Origin: Pseudorhizobium flavum
Lineage (GTDB): Bacteria > Pseudomonadota > Alphaproteobacteria > Rhizobiales > Rhizobiaceae
Reading direction: 5' to 3'
Assembly (NCBI RefSeq): GCF_902502825.2
Contig: NZ_LR723670.1
Location: 372,001 to 436,000 of the forward strand
Length of the DNA stretch: 64,000 nt
Both the position numbers and the translations under genes were made by a program. How positions within the stretch are numbered: position 1 is the first letter of the stretch; every line of letters begins with the position of its first letter. Positions 43,793-53,271 of this stretch are shown piece by piece. The notes beneath the pieces were generated by a model. The model searched no databases. It worked only from the letters and a program-made list of their open reading frames with translations, and was not told where the DNA came from.

Positions 43793-44527
43793 TCAGATGG
43801 TCCAGCCGCCGTCGATGCAGAAGGCCTGGCCGGACGTGTAGGTGGCGCCGGCGATATAGACGGCGAGGTCCGCGATTTCTTCGGGCGAGCCGAGGCGGCC
43901 CATCGGCTGGCGGGCGATGAAGGCGGCACGAGCGGTTTCGTAATCACCCTGGGCCCGCATGCGGTCCTGCAGCGACGGGCTTTCAACGGTCCCGGGGCAG
44001 ATGCAGTTGCAGCGAATGCCCTGCGTCACGTAGTCGGCGGCTACATGCTTCGTCAGGCCGATCACGGCTGCCTTCGTCGTGCCGTAGGCAAAGCGATTGG
44101 GCACGCCCTTGATGCTGGAGGCGACGGACGACATGTTGATGATCGCCCCGTCCTTGCGCTCCAGCATGCCTGGCAGCACCGCCCGGATGGTGCGGATCAT
44201 TGCCTTGACGTTGAGGTCGAAGGCGAAGTCGAGATCGCTGTCCTTCATCTCCAGGATGGATCCGCCATGGACGACACCGGCGCAATTGAAGAGAATGTCG
44301 ACCTTGCCGATCTGCGCCACGGCGGCCTTCACGGCGGTCTCGTCGAGGACGTCGAGCCGGGATGCCTTCAGGTTCTCGAGCTTTGGCAGTTCGGCAAGGG
44401 CCTGTTCGTTGATGTCTGTGGCGTGCACCACTGCTCCGGCCTCGGCAAAGGCAATCGCGGAGGCCCGGCCAATGCCCTGGCCGGCGGCGGTGATGAGAAC
44501 GGTCTTTCCTTGAAGCGTCTTCGTCAT
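43793..44527 (-). CDS. SDR oxidoreductase, probable 2-keto-3-deoxy-L-fuconate dehydrogenase
   Basis: A 244-residue classical short-chain dehydrogenase. The cofactor motif is TAAGQGIGRASAIAF; NCAGVVHG follows, then the catalytic Ser (NMSSVASS), Tyr and Lys (YGTTKAA). VHATDIN in place of a basic residue suggests NAD+ preference. Its place beside fucD points to oxidation of 2-keto-3-deoxy-L-fuconate to the diketo acid. The ATG at 44527, preceded by GAGGAA, is preferred to a TTG 12 bases upstream. The stop is 26 bp before the fucD start. Confidence 0.85.
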   Translation of the reverse strand: MTKTLQGKTVLITAAGQGIGRASAIAFAEAGAVVHATDINEQALAELPKLENLKASRLDVLDETAVKAAVAQIGKVDILFNCAGVVHGGSILEMKDSDLDFAFDLNVKAMIRTIRAVLPGMLERKDGAIINMSSVASSIKGVPNRFAYGTTKAAVIGLTKHVAADYVTQGIRCNCICPGTVESPSLQDRMRAQGDYETARAAFIARQPMGRLGSPEEIADLAVYIAGATYTSGQAFCIDGGWTI

Positions 44528-44634
44528 GTCATTCCTCAAATGTCGCGGCGGTGAAGGCGGTAGACGGCACTTTCCACGCCCGCCCTCAGTTATCTTCTAC
44601 GGCCTGTGCAGTTCCGTGGGTAGCGGCTCCGTCC

Positions 44635-45642
44635 TCACACCTCGATCATCGCCTTCACGACAGCGGCGGCAGGATCTGTAAGGGCCGCAAAACGCTCCGG
44701 GACCTCGGAAAGCGTCATCCGGTGCGTGACCAGCGCCTCCGGCACTTCGCCGACCCGCATCGCCTCCATGACCCGTTCGAAGTCCGCCACCGTTGCGTTG
44801 CGGCTGCCGAGCAGCGAGGTCTCGCGCTTGTGGAATTCCGGATCCGAGAAGGTGATGTCGCTGGCGACGATCGACACCAGTACATAGGCGCCGCCGTGGC
44901 CGACGAAGCTGAAGCCGCGCTCCATTGCCTTCGGATTACCCGTGGCATCGAACACGACGTCGAAGAAGTCGCCGCTGGTGATGTCCGACAGTGCTTCGTG
45001 ATCGGCTTCGCCAAGCTGGACCGTATGGGAGGCGCCGAGATGCTTGGCAGCGAAGGCCAGCCGATCGGCGCGGGCGTCGAGGAACGTCACCTCGGCGCCA
45101 TCAAGCCGGGCGAAGATCGCCACTGCCATGCCGATCGGACCGGCGCCGACCACCAGCACCTTCTGGCCAGGCTGAACAGTGGCGCGTGCGACGGCATGGG
45201 CGCCGATCGCCAGGAATTCAACCATGGCCGCCTGGTCGAGGGTCAGGCCTTCCGCCTTGAGGACGAACTGCTCCGGCAGGCTGAGATATTCCGTCATGCC
45301 GCCGTCCCGATGAACGCCAAGCACGCCGATGTTGCGGCAGCAATTGGTCTTGCCTTTGCTGCAGGCGCTGCAGTGACCGCAGGAGATGTAGGGGATGATC
45401 GATACCGTGTCGCCGGCCTGGAGAGAGCTTCCTGGCGGTGCCTCCTCGACCGTTGCAGCGAGCTCATGTCCCATGACGCGGGGATAGGAGAGATAGGGCT
45501 GGTTTCCCGTGAAGATATGCAGGTCTGTCCCGCAGACCCCGACGCGCCGGATCTTCACGAGCACCTCGCCCTCGCCCGGAAAGGGCTTCGCGCGCTCCGA
45601 GCGGGAGAGAGTGCCGGGGGAATCGCAGGTAATCGTAAGCAT
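44635..45642 (-). CDS. Zinc-binding alcohol dehydrogenase family protein
   Basis: A 335-residue medium-chain dehydrogenase. Catalytic zinc residues are in GVCGTDLHIFTG (Cys) and GHELAATVEE (His-Glu). Structural-zinc cysteines are CGHCSACSKGKTNCC. The Rossmann motif is VLVVGAGPIGMAVAIFA. The closest named relatives that I recall are the L-galactonate/L-gulonate 5-dehydrogenase group (LgoD, Yjj-type), which fits a neighbourhood with fucD and SDR. It may be first gene of the leftward sugar-acid unit; 107 bp separate it from the SDR gene. An inverted repeat lies 105-121 bp upstream of its start. Confidence 0.85.
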   Translation of the reverse strand: MLTITCDSPGTLSRSERAKPFPGEGEVLVKIRRVGVCGTDLHIFTGNQPYLSYPRVMGHELAATVEEAPPGSSLQAGDTVSIIPYISCGHCSACSKGKTNCCRNIGVLGVHRDGGMTEYLSLPEQFVLKAEGLTLDQAAMVEFLAIGAHAVARATVQPGQKVLVVGAGPIGMAVAIFARLDGAEVTFLDARADRLAFAAKHLGASHTVQLGEADHEALSDITSGDFFDVVFDATGNPKAMERGFSFVGHGGAYVLVSIVASDITFSDPEFHKRETSLLGSRNATVADFERVMEAMRVGEVPEALVTHRMTLSEVPERFAALTDPAAAVVKAMIEV

Positions 45643-45746
45643 GAAAGCCTTGCCTGTAAGCCGCTATTGCAGCCGACGATGGATGTGTGATCTTCTTCGG
45701 ATCCGAAGCGGGTCGGAACGACAATGAAGCTAACGATGTTTCCCGG

Positions 45747-45763
45747 AATTGGTCAAGCCAATT
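45747..45763. promoter_or_regulatory. FadR-type inverted repeat between the Zn-dehydrogenase and GntR regulator 2
   Basis: Perfect arms AATTGG and CCAATT are separated by TCAAG, giving the TTGGTC...CCAA pattern of FadR-subfamily operators. It lies upstream of the leftward dehydrogenase gene in the divergent region, and differs in sequence from the operator by the regulator gene itself. Confidence 0.6.
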
Positions 45764-45829
45764 GCTTGGAGCGACTGGCAGGATCCGCGAAATGAGCGAG
45801 GAGTGGCGGTGGCAGTGGCCTGACCAGCC

Positions 45830-45870
45830 TTGCTACTGACGCAAAGCACTCCTATGGTAAGGCCAGATTA
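45830..45870 (+). promoter_or_regulatory. Promoter and operator of GntR regulator 2
   Basis: A -35 like TTGCTA (45830-45835) is spaced 17 bp from TATGGT (45853-45858). Overlapping the -10 is TGGTAAGGCCAGATTA (45855-45870). It shares 12 consecutive bases (TGGTAAGGCCAG) with the palindromic operator before GntR regulator 1. Its right half is degenerate. Confidence 0.55.
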
Positions 45871-45886
45871 GAGCAGCGGCAGCAAC

Positions 45887-46588
45887 ATGAACGCACCCAT
45901 CAAGGCGACGGAACCAAGGCGCCTCTATCAGCAGATTGCGGACCAGATTCGCGGCCTGATCCAGGGCGGTCATTTCGCCGCGGGCGATCGGCTGCCGGCG
46001 GAGCGGGACCTTGCGCAGCAACTCGGCGTCTCCCGGCCTTCCCTTCGTGAGGCTTTGATTGCGCTGGAGATCGAGGGCAGTGTGGAAATCCGCATGGGGT
46101 CCGGGATCTATATCACCGCGGAAACAGAGCGCCGTCCGCTGCAGACGGGCTCGATGGGCGAGAGCCCGATCGAGCTCATGGAAGCGCGGGCCGCTGTCGA
46201 GGGAACAGTGGCGCTTGCCGCTGCCGCAAGAATCTCTCAGGAAGGGCTGACGCTGCTTCGCCAGACGCTCGACGCAATGCGTGCCGAGATCGAAGCCGGC
46301 AGGAAGCCGCTCGACCAGGATCGGCTTTTCCACCTCACCATCGCGGCGGAGGGTGGCAATTCGGTGCTGGCTCAGATCGTCGGCGATCTGTTCGATGAGC
46401 GCCATAGTCCGATCTCGGCCCAGTTGCGGACACGCTTCGAGACGCCGGAGACCTGGCATCTCGCGCTTCGCGAGCATGAGGCGATCCTCACGGCTTTGCA
46501 GGCACGCGACCCGCTGCTCGTCCAGGCGATGATGCATGCGCATCTGGAGCAGTCCAAACGCCGGTGGATGGAAAACGAACCCCGCTGA
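45887..46588 (+). CDS. GntR/FadR family regulator (paralogue 2)
   Basis: A 233-residue regulator, clearly paralogous to the one at 34.9 kb. Shared segments are RRLYQQIADQIRGLIQGGHF, RLPAERDLAQQLGVSRPSLREALIALEIEG and VEIRMGSGIYI in the winged helix, then an FCD domain with DRLFHLTIAAEGGN and LREHEAILTALQARDP. It has the same HTH core but a different ligand pocket, so it may sense another sugar acid. It heads the UxaA gene and faces the fucD-side genes. Likely a repressor. Confidence 0.92.
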   Translation: MNAPIKATEPRRLYQQIADQIRGLIQGGHFAAGDRLPAERDLAQQLGVSRPSLREALIALEIEGSVEIRMGSGIYITAETERRPLQTGSMGESPIELMEARAAVEGTVALAAAARISQEGLTLLRQTLDAMRAEIEAGRKPLDQDRLFHLTIAAEGGNSVLAQIVGDLFDERHSPISAQLRTRFETPETWHLALREHEAILTALQARDPLLVQAMMHAHLEQSKRRWMENEPR

Positions 46589-46635
46589 ACCCCCCAATCA
46601 GAAACAGGAAGACCTCCCGGGAGGAGGAAGCAGCC

Positions 46636-48168
46636 ATGGATGCCATTGTAACGCCTATCATCATTCTCAATCCGGCCGACGATGTCGGTGTGGTCCGCCG
46701 TTCGGTCCAGGCGGGAAATCCGGTCGGCCATGGCGATCTCGTCGCCCGTGAACTGATCGGTCGCGGCCACAAGGTGGCGATCCGGCCGATTCCCAAGGGC
46801 GCCGAGGTCAAGAAGTATGGTCAGGTCATCGGCGTCGCGACGCAGGATATCGAGCCGGGCAGCCACGTCCATCTGCACAACCTCGCCATGCTGCCCTCCG
46901 AGCACGAGCACCAGTTCAGCATCGATGTCGAGGAGAAGGGCATGCTGCCGGAGAACGAGCGGCGGACCTTCATGGGTTATGATCGCGGCATCGGCGGTGC
47001 CGGCACCCGCAACTACATTGGCATCATCTCCTCGGTGAACTGTTCCGCCACCGTCTCCCGCTACATCGCCGACTACTTCAACCGCATGGGCGGGCTCGAC
47101 GGGTTCGACAATGTCGATGGCGTCGTAGCGCTGACCCATGGCGGTGGCTGTGCCCTCAACAACAAGTCCGAAGGCTATCGCGTCCTCATTCGCACGATCC
47201 AGGGTTATGCCAAGCACCCCAATTTCGGCGGCATCCTGATGATTGGCCTCGGCTGTGAAACCAACCAGATCGGCCCCATCCTCGAGCACTACAAGATGGA
47301 AGAGGGCGACCGGCTGCGCACGATGACGATCCAGCAGCACGGCGGCACGAAGAAGACGATCAATGCGGCAATCGAGATCATCAAGGAGATGCTGCCGAGC
47401 GTGAATGCGGCAGTGCGCACGCCGCAGCCGCTGTCCAAGCTGAAGGTGGCACTCGAATGCGGCGGCTCCGACGGCTATTCAGGCATTTCGGCCAATCCGG
47501 CGCTGGGCTACGCCTCCGATCTTATCGTTCGCAACGGCGGCACCACGGTGCTTTCGGAAACGCCGGAGATCTACGGTGCGGAGCATCTGCTGACGCGGCG
47601 TGCCGTGAGGCCGGAAGTGGCGGAAAAGCTCCTGCAACGGATCGACTGGTGGCGGGACTATACCGCCCGCAACGGCGATGAACTGAACAACAACCCCTCG
47701 CACGGCAACAAGCTTGGAGGATTGACGACGATCCTCGAAAAATCGCTCGGCGCCGTCGCCAAGGGTGGGTCCATGCCGCTGAAGGCCGTCTACGAGTTCG
47801 CCGAAACGGTCACGGAACCGGGCTTCGTCTTCATGGACACGCCCGGATATGATCCCGTGGCGGTGACGGGACAGGTAGCCGGCGGATGCAATGTCATCTG
47901 TTTCACCACCGGCCGCGGCTCCGTCTCCGGCTTCAAGCCGTCCCCCTGCATCAAGATCGCCACGAACTCCGAAATGTACGAGCACATGAAGGAAGACATG
48001 GACATCAACTGCGGCGGCATCGTCACGGGGGAGGAAACGATCGAGGAGTCCGGTCAGCGGATTTTCGAGGACATCATCGCGGTCGCGTCGGGCAAGAAGA
48101 CCCTGAGCGAGATCTACGACTACGGCGACAACGAATTCGTGCCCTGGCAGATCGGGGCAGTGACCTGA
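46636..48168 (+). CDS. uxaA: UxaA family hydrolyase (altronate or galactarate dehydratase)
   Basis: A 510-residue dehydratase with an N-terminal SAF-type domain (ILNPADDVGVVRRSVQAG, HKVAIRPIPKGAEVKKYGQVIG) fused to the catalytic part (from about 120). Iron-binding and catalytic motifs include HGGGCALNN, LGCETNQI, CGGSDGYSGISANPALG, and INCGGIVTGEETIEESG. It dehydrates altronate to 2-keto-3-deoxygluconate, or galactarate in close relatives. Only context favours altronate. RBS GGGAGGAGG lies 10 bases before the ATG. It is 47 bp after the GntR gene, so probably the same transcript. Confidence 0.9.
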   Translation: MDAIVTPIIILNPADDVGVVRRSVQAGNPVGHGDLVARELIGRGHKVAIRPIPKGAEVKKYGQVIGVATQDIEPGSHVHLHNLAMLPSEHEHQFSIDVEEKGMLPENERRTFMGYDRGIGGAGTRNYIGIISSVNCSATVSRYIADYFNRMGGLDGFDNVDGVVALTHGGGCALNNKSEGYRVLIRTIQGYAKHPNFGGILMIGLGCETNQIGPILEHYKMEEGDRLRTMTIQQHGGTKKTINAAIEIIKEMLPSVNAAVRTPQPLSKLKVALECGGSDGYSGISANPALGYASDLIVRNGGTTVLSETPEIYGAEHLLTRRAVRPEVAEKLLQRIDWWRDYTARNGDELNNNPSHGNKLGGLTTILEKSLGAVAKGGSMPLKAVYEFAETVTEPGFVFMDTPGYDPVAVTGQVAGGCNVICFTTGRGSVSGFKPSPCIKIATNSEMYEHMKEDMDINCGGIVTGEETIEESGQRIFEDIIAVASGKKTLSEIYDYGDNEFVPWQIGAVT

Positions 48169-48190
48169 CGGTCACCATCCCGACCTTATT

Positions 48191-49399
48191 CTATCGAAGC
48201 GACTTCGTCTGCGGTTTCATGACCGGCGTTGCGGCGCTGCCGAAGAACTTCTCGCGTTCGCGCCAGACCGCCGGCAGAGCCAGAAGCGCGATACCTACGA
48301 ACGCGATCGCAGTCTTGGTCAGCTGGCTGAGTTCCGGCGAACGGCCGTCGAAGTAGTAGACCGCGTAGACGATTGCGACGTGCCATACGTAGACGTAGAG
48401 CGAATGGCGACCGATCAGCTGCAGGAACTTCAGCGAGAAGACCCAAGTCAGCACTCCGGCCGCCTTCTGGACGAAGGTTGAGGGATGCTTTGGACCAGCG
48501 ACGAGCAGCCACGTGACGAGTGCCGCGACGGCGATGAAGTTCAGGAGATAGACTGGCCCGAAGTCGGCGCGCACTTCCATGGCGGCGAACTTGCCGATCA
48601 TGAAGTCCGGCATCAGGCCGTTGGCGGTCATGATCCTCAGCGGCAGGAAGAACAGGACGACGATCAGCGCCATCTTCGGAATGAACGTGTTCTCCGGCGT
48701 CAGGATCCGGCCCCAGTCGATCTTCCCGGCCGAAGTCATGGCGCCCAGAACCAAGCCTGAATAGAAGACGATCTGCCAACCAAGCATGTTGAAGCTTGCG
48801 CGAATGCCCTGGTCATCCGGGCCCATCACCAGCTGATGTACGGGCTCCGTAACGATACGCTGGAGGCCGAGCTGCGCGGCCATCCACATGACGAGGGAGG
48901 CGGCGAGCACATAGTGCCACTTGTCTTCAAGCACGAGCTTCACGAGCATCGGCGCAAAGAGCATGTAGACGATGTACTGCGGCAGGATGTCCATGAATGT
49001 CGGCTGGAACAGGAAGGTGGCAATCGCTGCAAGACGAAGCGGATCGTCGAAGGTCGTGTAGCCAAGCCAGTTGTACCAGACCGTGTAGGCTTCCGGCAGG
49101 ATCATCTGCGCGGCGAGCACGGCGATCACAATCCCCATGGCGTAGCGATAGAGTTCAAAGGCGCGCGAATAGATCGCCTGTCGACCTGCGGCATAACCGT
49201 TCTTCACCATCTTGCGGGCGTAGACCATGCCGATGAGAAGGCCGGAGAGGAAAACGAAGCCTTGTGCATCCTCGACAAAGGCCAACTGGTTGTGGTTCAC
49301 CTTCACGAGCCAGTAACCGCCGGCGAAGATCAGGTGGTTGATCAGCATGAAGACGAGGAAATAGCCTCGCATACCATCAATAATATCGAACCGTTTCAT
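48191..49399 (-). CDS. opgC: OpgC family membrane protein (glucan succinylation)
   Basis: A 402-residue polytopic acyltransferase-like protein with about ten helices. The N-terminus (MKRFDIIDGMRGYFLVFMLINHLIF) and the segment HSLYVYVWHVAIVYAVYYFDG near the C-terminus match the OpgC family, which adds succinyl groups to periplasmic or cyclic glucans during osmotic adaptation. I chose the ATG at 49399 because upstream residues are rich in Arg/Pro and not membrane-like. It is convergent with uxaA, 22 bp apart. Confidence 0.9.
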   Translation of the reverse strand: MKRFDIIDGMRGYFLVFMLINHLIFAGGYWLVKVNHNQLAFVEDAQGFVFLSGLLIGMVYARKMVKNGYAAGRQAIYSRAFELYRYAMGIVIAVLAAQMILPEAYTVWYNWLGYTTFDDPLRLAAIATFLFQPTFMDILPQYIVYMLFAPMLVKLVLEDKWHYVLAASLVMWMAAQLGLQRIVTEPVHQLVMGPDDQGIRASFNMLGWQIVFYSGLVLGAMTSAGKIDWGRILTPENTFIPKMALIVVLFFLPLRIMTANGLMPDFMIGKFAAMEVRADFGPVYLLNFIAVAALVTWLLVAGPKHPSTFVQKAAGVLTWVFSLKFLQLIGRHSLYVYVWHVAIVYAVYYFDGRSPELSQLTKTAIAFVGIALLALPAVWREREKFFGSAATPVMKPQTKSLR

Positions 49400-49577
49400 C
49401 GGTCGCGGTCTCCGTCTTGCCGGCCCGATGCGCTTGGGTCGCCCGGTCGGTATGGCCTCTTCGGGCCAGGATCTTCTGCGCCCCAAACGCAGCAATCACG
49501 CAGTCAGTTCCGCGCGGCCGAGTCGAGGCGTCCGTCTTCCTAGGAGAGGGTGGATGACTGCCGGATGAACGGCGGTG

Positions 49578-52500
49578 CTATTCCGCGGCGATCCGCTTGA
49601 TGCCGGCGACCTGTGTCAGGTAGGCCCGCAGGGCCGCCGGACGCACCGGCTTGTGTTGCAGTGCGATATCGTGACGTTCCGCCTCCGCCCGCACCTCGAG
49701 GGAACGGTCGGCCGTCACGAGCAATGCCGGGATCTCTGCTATGTAAGCCTGCCTAAGACGGAGAATGGCCTCGACGCCGTTTCCGTCGCCAAGATGATAA
49801 TCTGCGACAATGAGCTCGGGAGGTGGCTCGCGGCCTGCTATCAGACCCTCGACGTCTGCGAGGGAGGCGGCCTGGCCGACCGTGCATCCCCAGCCGGAAA
49901 TCAGCAGCGCCATGCCCTCGAGGATCTTCGGGTCGTTATCGATGCACAGGACCCGGAGCCCCGTCAGTGGCTGCGTGCGCCGGCGCCGCTCCGGACGTTC
50001 GCTGCTGCGCATTGATTGCGATACCGTCAGGTCACGCGGAATGCTGACGCGGAAGACGGTGCCCTTGCCGGGCACGGAGGACAGTTCGACCGGATGGTTC
50101 AGGACCCGCGAGATGCGATCGACGATCGAAAGGCCGAGACCGAGCCCCGACGCTGTCCGTGCTCCCTCGTCCAGCCGGGCGAACTCCTTGAATACGGTCC
50201 GGAACTTGGCGGATGGAATGCCGATGCCTGAATCGAGCACCTCGATCACCACCTCGTCCCCGCGCCGGCGCGCACCGACCAGGATCTTCCCGTCAATCGT
50301 GTACTTGATGGCGTTCGAAACGAGGTTCTGGACCAGGCGCCGCAAGAGGTTTGGGTCCGAGCGGACACGGATCGAGCTCGGAACGACGACGAAGCGCAGG
50401 TTCTTCTCCCGGGCCATGGGCGCGAAATCGGTTTCGATGCGCCTCAGGAGCTCGTCGAGGGCCACGGATGCAACGCGCGGCTTCATGGCACCGGTATCGA
50501 GACGGGAAATGTCCAGAACGGCTCCCAGGATTGCCTCGACCGATTCCAGCGCCGAATCGATATTGCGTACCAGGGCGCTGTTCTCCGACTTGCCCAGCCG
50601 CTCGACGAGCGCCGAGGAATAGAGGCGCGCGGCATTCAACGGCTGAAGGATGTCGTGGCCCGCCGCTGCGAAGAAGCGTGTCTTGCCGATATTGGCTTCC
50701 TCGGCCGCGGCACGCGCTTCCGCCAGCTCCCGGTTCACCCTCGTGAGTTCCGCAGTCCGCTCCTCGACCCGCTGCTCCAGCGTCTCGTTGGCGAGCTTGA
50801 GGGCGCGGTCAGCGGCGACCCGCTCGGTAATGTCTGTCAGCGTCGCGACGATGCCCTTGTCGGGCATGGCATTGGAGCGCACTTCGATGATGCGTGTGCC
50901 GCCCGCCACCACGAGCGAGAAGGGAGCATCGAGGGTCTGGAACTGGCGGATCACCTCCGCCCGGTTCTCGGGCTGGATGTCACCCCGATTGGACAGGTAG
51001 GCGACAATATCGGTAAGCGGATAGCCGACCTGGCCGGCCTGCTCCGGCAGGTCGAGGAGGTTCCGGAAGCGGCGGTTCCAGATCGTCAGGCAATAGGAGC
51101 TGTCGAAGACCGCGATGCCCTCATCCATCTGCGAGAGCGCAGTCTGCAGCATGTCCTGATTGTATTGGAGCGCCTCGCTTGCCTGGTCGAGCAGCCACGC
51201 CGTATCCGAATTGGTGTCCTCGGCCTTCTGCAGGATGAGGGAAAGGACCAGTCGTGCCGATGATGAACCGATCGCGCTTCCGAGCAATTGCTCGGAGAAG
51301 TGGATCAGCGCCATGTCCGCAGGCTGGCTGTCCTCGAGCCGACGCCCGCCCGCATTCGCGTAGTTGGCGAAGGAGCGCTCCATCCGCTCCTCGCCGAGAT
51401 AGCGGGCGATCGTGGTCTTCAGGTCTCCGACGCTGACACGCGTCTTCCAGCCCCGGGTCGCAAACTGGGTACGGCGATGCCTGCGGACGAAGATGCCGGA
51501 CTGGATACGTTCGACGGGGCTTGGATTGCGCGACAGCGAGCCGAGCACGAAGGCGGCCGTGTTGATGATCAGGCTGAACAGCGTCACCGTCACCAGGGCA
51601 TCAGTCTCGGCGCCGGAAAAGAGCCCTGTACCCGGCAGCAGGAAATCGAGGATGGCTGTAGCCACATGGGAATTGTTCGGACCACCGAGGCTCGGCACGA
51701 AGAGCAGGTAGGCCCAGACGAGGAAGCCTAGGGTCATTCCGAGGATGGCGCCGCGGGCGTTCGCGCGCCGCCAGATGAGCCCCCCGAAAAGGCTCGGGGC
51801 CATCTGCGCAATGGCGGCGAAGGCGAGGAGGCCGATGGAGGCCAGACCCGATTCGCTGTCGGCGCCGCGATAGTAAGCATAACCGAGCATCAGGACGACG
51901 ATGATCGAGGTCCGCCGGACCCGCAGCAGCGTCTTGGTGAAGTCGGCCCGATGCACCGAACGCCGCATGAGCTTGCGGCGGAGAAGCACCGGCATGACGA
52001 TGTCGTTCGACACCATGATCGACAGCGCGACGGACGCGACGATGACCATCGCCGTTGCGGCCGAGAAGCCACCGATGAAGGCGATCAGCGAGACGACCGG
52101 CATTTCGTTCGCGAGCGGCAGGAGCAGGACGTAGAGGTCGGCATTGCCGGTGCCGCCGAACTGGATTAGGCCTGCCATTGCGATCGGCAGCACGAAGAGG
52201 TTGATCGCCACGAGGTAGAGCGGCAGGAAGTAGCCCGCTGTCTTCAGTTCCCGCTCGGTGCGGTTCTCGACGACCGTGACGTGGAATTGCCGCGGCAGCA
52301 TGATGATGGCGAAGGCCGATAGCACGATCAGCAGAATCCAGCGGCTGACGGGCGTCTCATAGGACATGGCCGAGGCGACGAGCAGGTTCTCCGTGGAGCG
52401 CTGCCACAGATCCGCCGGCCCGTCGAAGAGGAAGAATACAACGGCAATACCGACCGTTGCGAAGGCCAGCAGCTTGACGACGGACTCCATCGCCACTGCA

Positions 52501-53087
52501 AGGATCAGGCCGTCCTGGTGTTCCGTGGCATCCGTGTGGCGGGTCCCGAACACCACGGCGAAACACGCCATCAGGATCGTGACGATCAGCGCGAGGTCGA
52601 TGAAATAGAGGTTGCCGCTGCCAATGCCGTAGGCAGAGGCGTCCACCATGGCGGCAACGGAGCTTGAGACAGCCTTTAGCTGAAGGGCGATATAGGGGAT
52701 CGCTCCGATCAGCGAGATAAAAGCGACGATCATGGCGACCGCGGGGTTCTTGCCGTAGCGGGCGGCGATGAAGTCGGCGACTGAGGTGAGTTTCTCCGCC
52801 TTCGCCAGTTCGACGATCCGTCGGATGATCGGCATGCCAATCGTGAAGGCGAGGATCGGGCCGATGTAGATGCCGGTGAATTCCAGACCCCGCTGGGAGG
52901 CGAGCCCGACGCCGCCAAAATAGGTCCAGGACGTGCAGTAGATGGCGAGGCTGAGCGCATAGACCACCGGACGGCCGCGATCGGGCACGCCGATCAACCG
53001 GCTCCGGCGATCACCATAGCTCGCGACCGCGAAAAGCAGCAGAATATAGACGAATGCCGACAGGAAGATCAGCCAGGCTGGAAGCAT
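49578..53087 (-). CDS. Transporter-fused hybrid sensor histidine kinase with receiver domain
   Basis: A 1,169-residue CbrA/NahK-type sensor. Residues 1-490 are a sodium:solute symporter-like module of about 13 helices (WTYFGGVGLASQRGLEFTGIY, SVADFIAARYGKNPAVAM). Next comes a cytoplasmic linker and a PAS domain at about 640-770 (LSQMDEGIAVFDSSYCLTIWN). The dimerisation domain is FFAAAGHDILQPLNAARLYS, with the phosphorylated His in GHD. The ATPase domain has NLVSNAIKYT, DSGIGIP and GLGLGLSIV. A receiver follows at about 1045-1165, with phospho-Asp in VADYHLGDG and Lys in ALQHKPVRP. The ligand is unknown; a carboxylate or amino acid is likely for this class. Confidence 0.93.
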   Translation of the reverse strand: MLPAWLIFLSAFVYILLLFAVASYGDRRSRLIGVPDRGRPVVYALSLAIYCTSWTYFGGVGLASQRGLEFTGIYIGPILAFTIGMPIIRRIVELAKAEKLTSVADFIAARYGKNPAVAMIVAFISLIGAIPYIALQLKAVSSSVAAMVDASAYGIGSGNLYFIDLALIVTILMACFAVVFGTRHTDATEHQDGLILAVAMESVVKLLAFATVGIAVVFFLFDGPADLWQRSTENLLVASAMSYETPVSRWILLIVLSAFAIIMLPRQFHVTVVENRTERELKTAGYFLPLYLVAINLFVLPIAMAGLIQFGGTGNADLYVLLLPLANEMPVVSLIAFIGGFSAATAMVIVASVALSIMVSNDIVMPVLLRRKLMRRSVHRADFTKTLLRVRRTSIIVVLMLGYAYYRGADSESGLASIGLLAFAAIAQMAPSLFGGLIWRRANARGAILGMTLGFLVWAYLLFVPSLGGPNNSHVATAILDFLLPGTGLFSGAETDALVTVTLFSLIINTAAFVLGSLSRNPSPVERIQSGIFVRRHRRTQFATRGWKTRVSVGDLKTTIARYLGEERMERSFANYANAGGRRLEDSQPADMALIHFSEQLLGSAIGSSSARLVLSLILQKAEDTNSDTAWLLDQASEALQYNQDMLQTALSQMDEGIAVFDSSYCLTIWNRRFRNLLDLPEQAGQVGYPLTDIVAYLSNRGDIQPENRAEVIRQFQTLDAPFSLVVAGGTRIIEVRSNAMPDKGIVATLTDITERVAADRALKLANETLEQRVEERTAELTRVNRELAEARAAAEEANIGKTRFFAAAGHDILQPLNAARLYSSALVERLGKSENSALVRNIDSALESVEAILGAVLDISRLDTGAMKPRVASVALDELLRRIETDFAPMAREKNLRFVVVPSSIRVRSDPNLLRRLVQNLVSNAIKYTIDGKILVGARRRGDEVVIEVLDSGIGIPSAKFRTVFKEFARLDEGARTASGLGLGLSIVDRISRVLNHPVELSSVPGKGTVFRVSIPRDLTVSQSMRSSERPERRRRTQPLTGLRVLCIDNDPKILEGMALLISGWGCTVGQAASLADVEGLIAGREPPPELIVADYHLGDGNGVEAILRLRQAYIAEIPALLVTADRSLEVRAEAERHDIALQHKPVRPAALRAYLTQVAGIKRIAAE

Positions 53088-53271
53088 GTCTCCTCCGCTC
53101 GGGACGCTTGCTCAAGTCGGGCAGGATAGGTGAAAACAGGATGCTTGGAAATCGCGTGGGTCTTGGCATAAAGTCCTACTTGTTCGGCTCTCGCCGACAC
53201 AACACCTCCACAAGGGTTGATGCCGGGCATCGTGCCGCGGTTCGCCCTGATTAGTACAGGAAGGGGTCGTC

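Noticed and set aside
45747..45763. The AATTGG/CCAATT repeat as a FixK or FNR site
   Set aside because: It lacks the TTGAY-N4-RTCAA core; the TTGG...CCAA form fits FadR-type regulators of the adjacent genes better.
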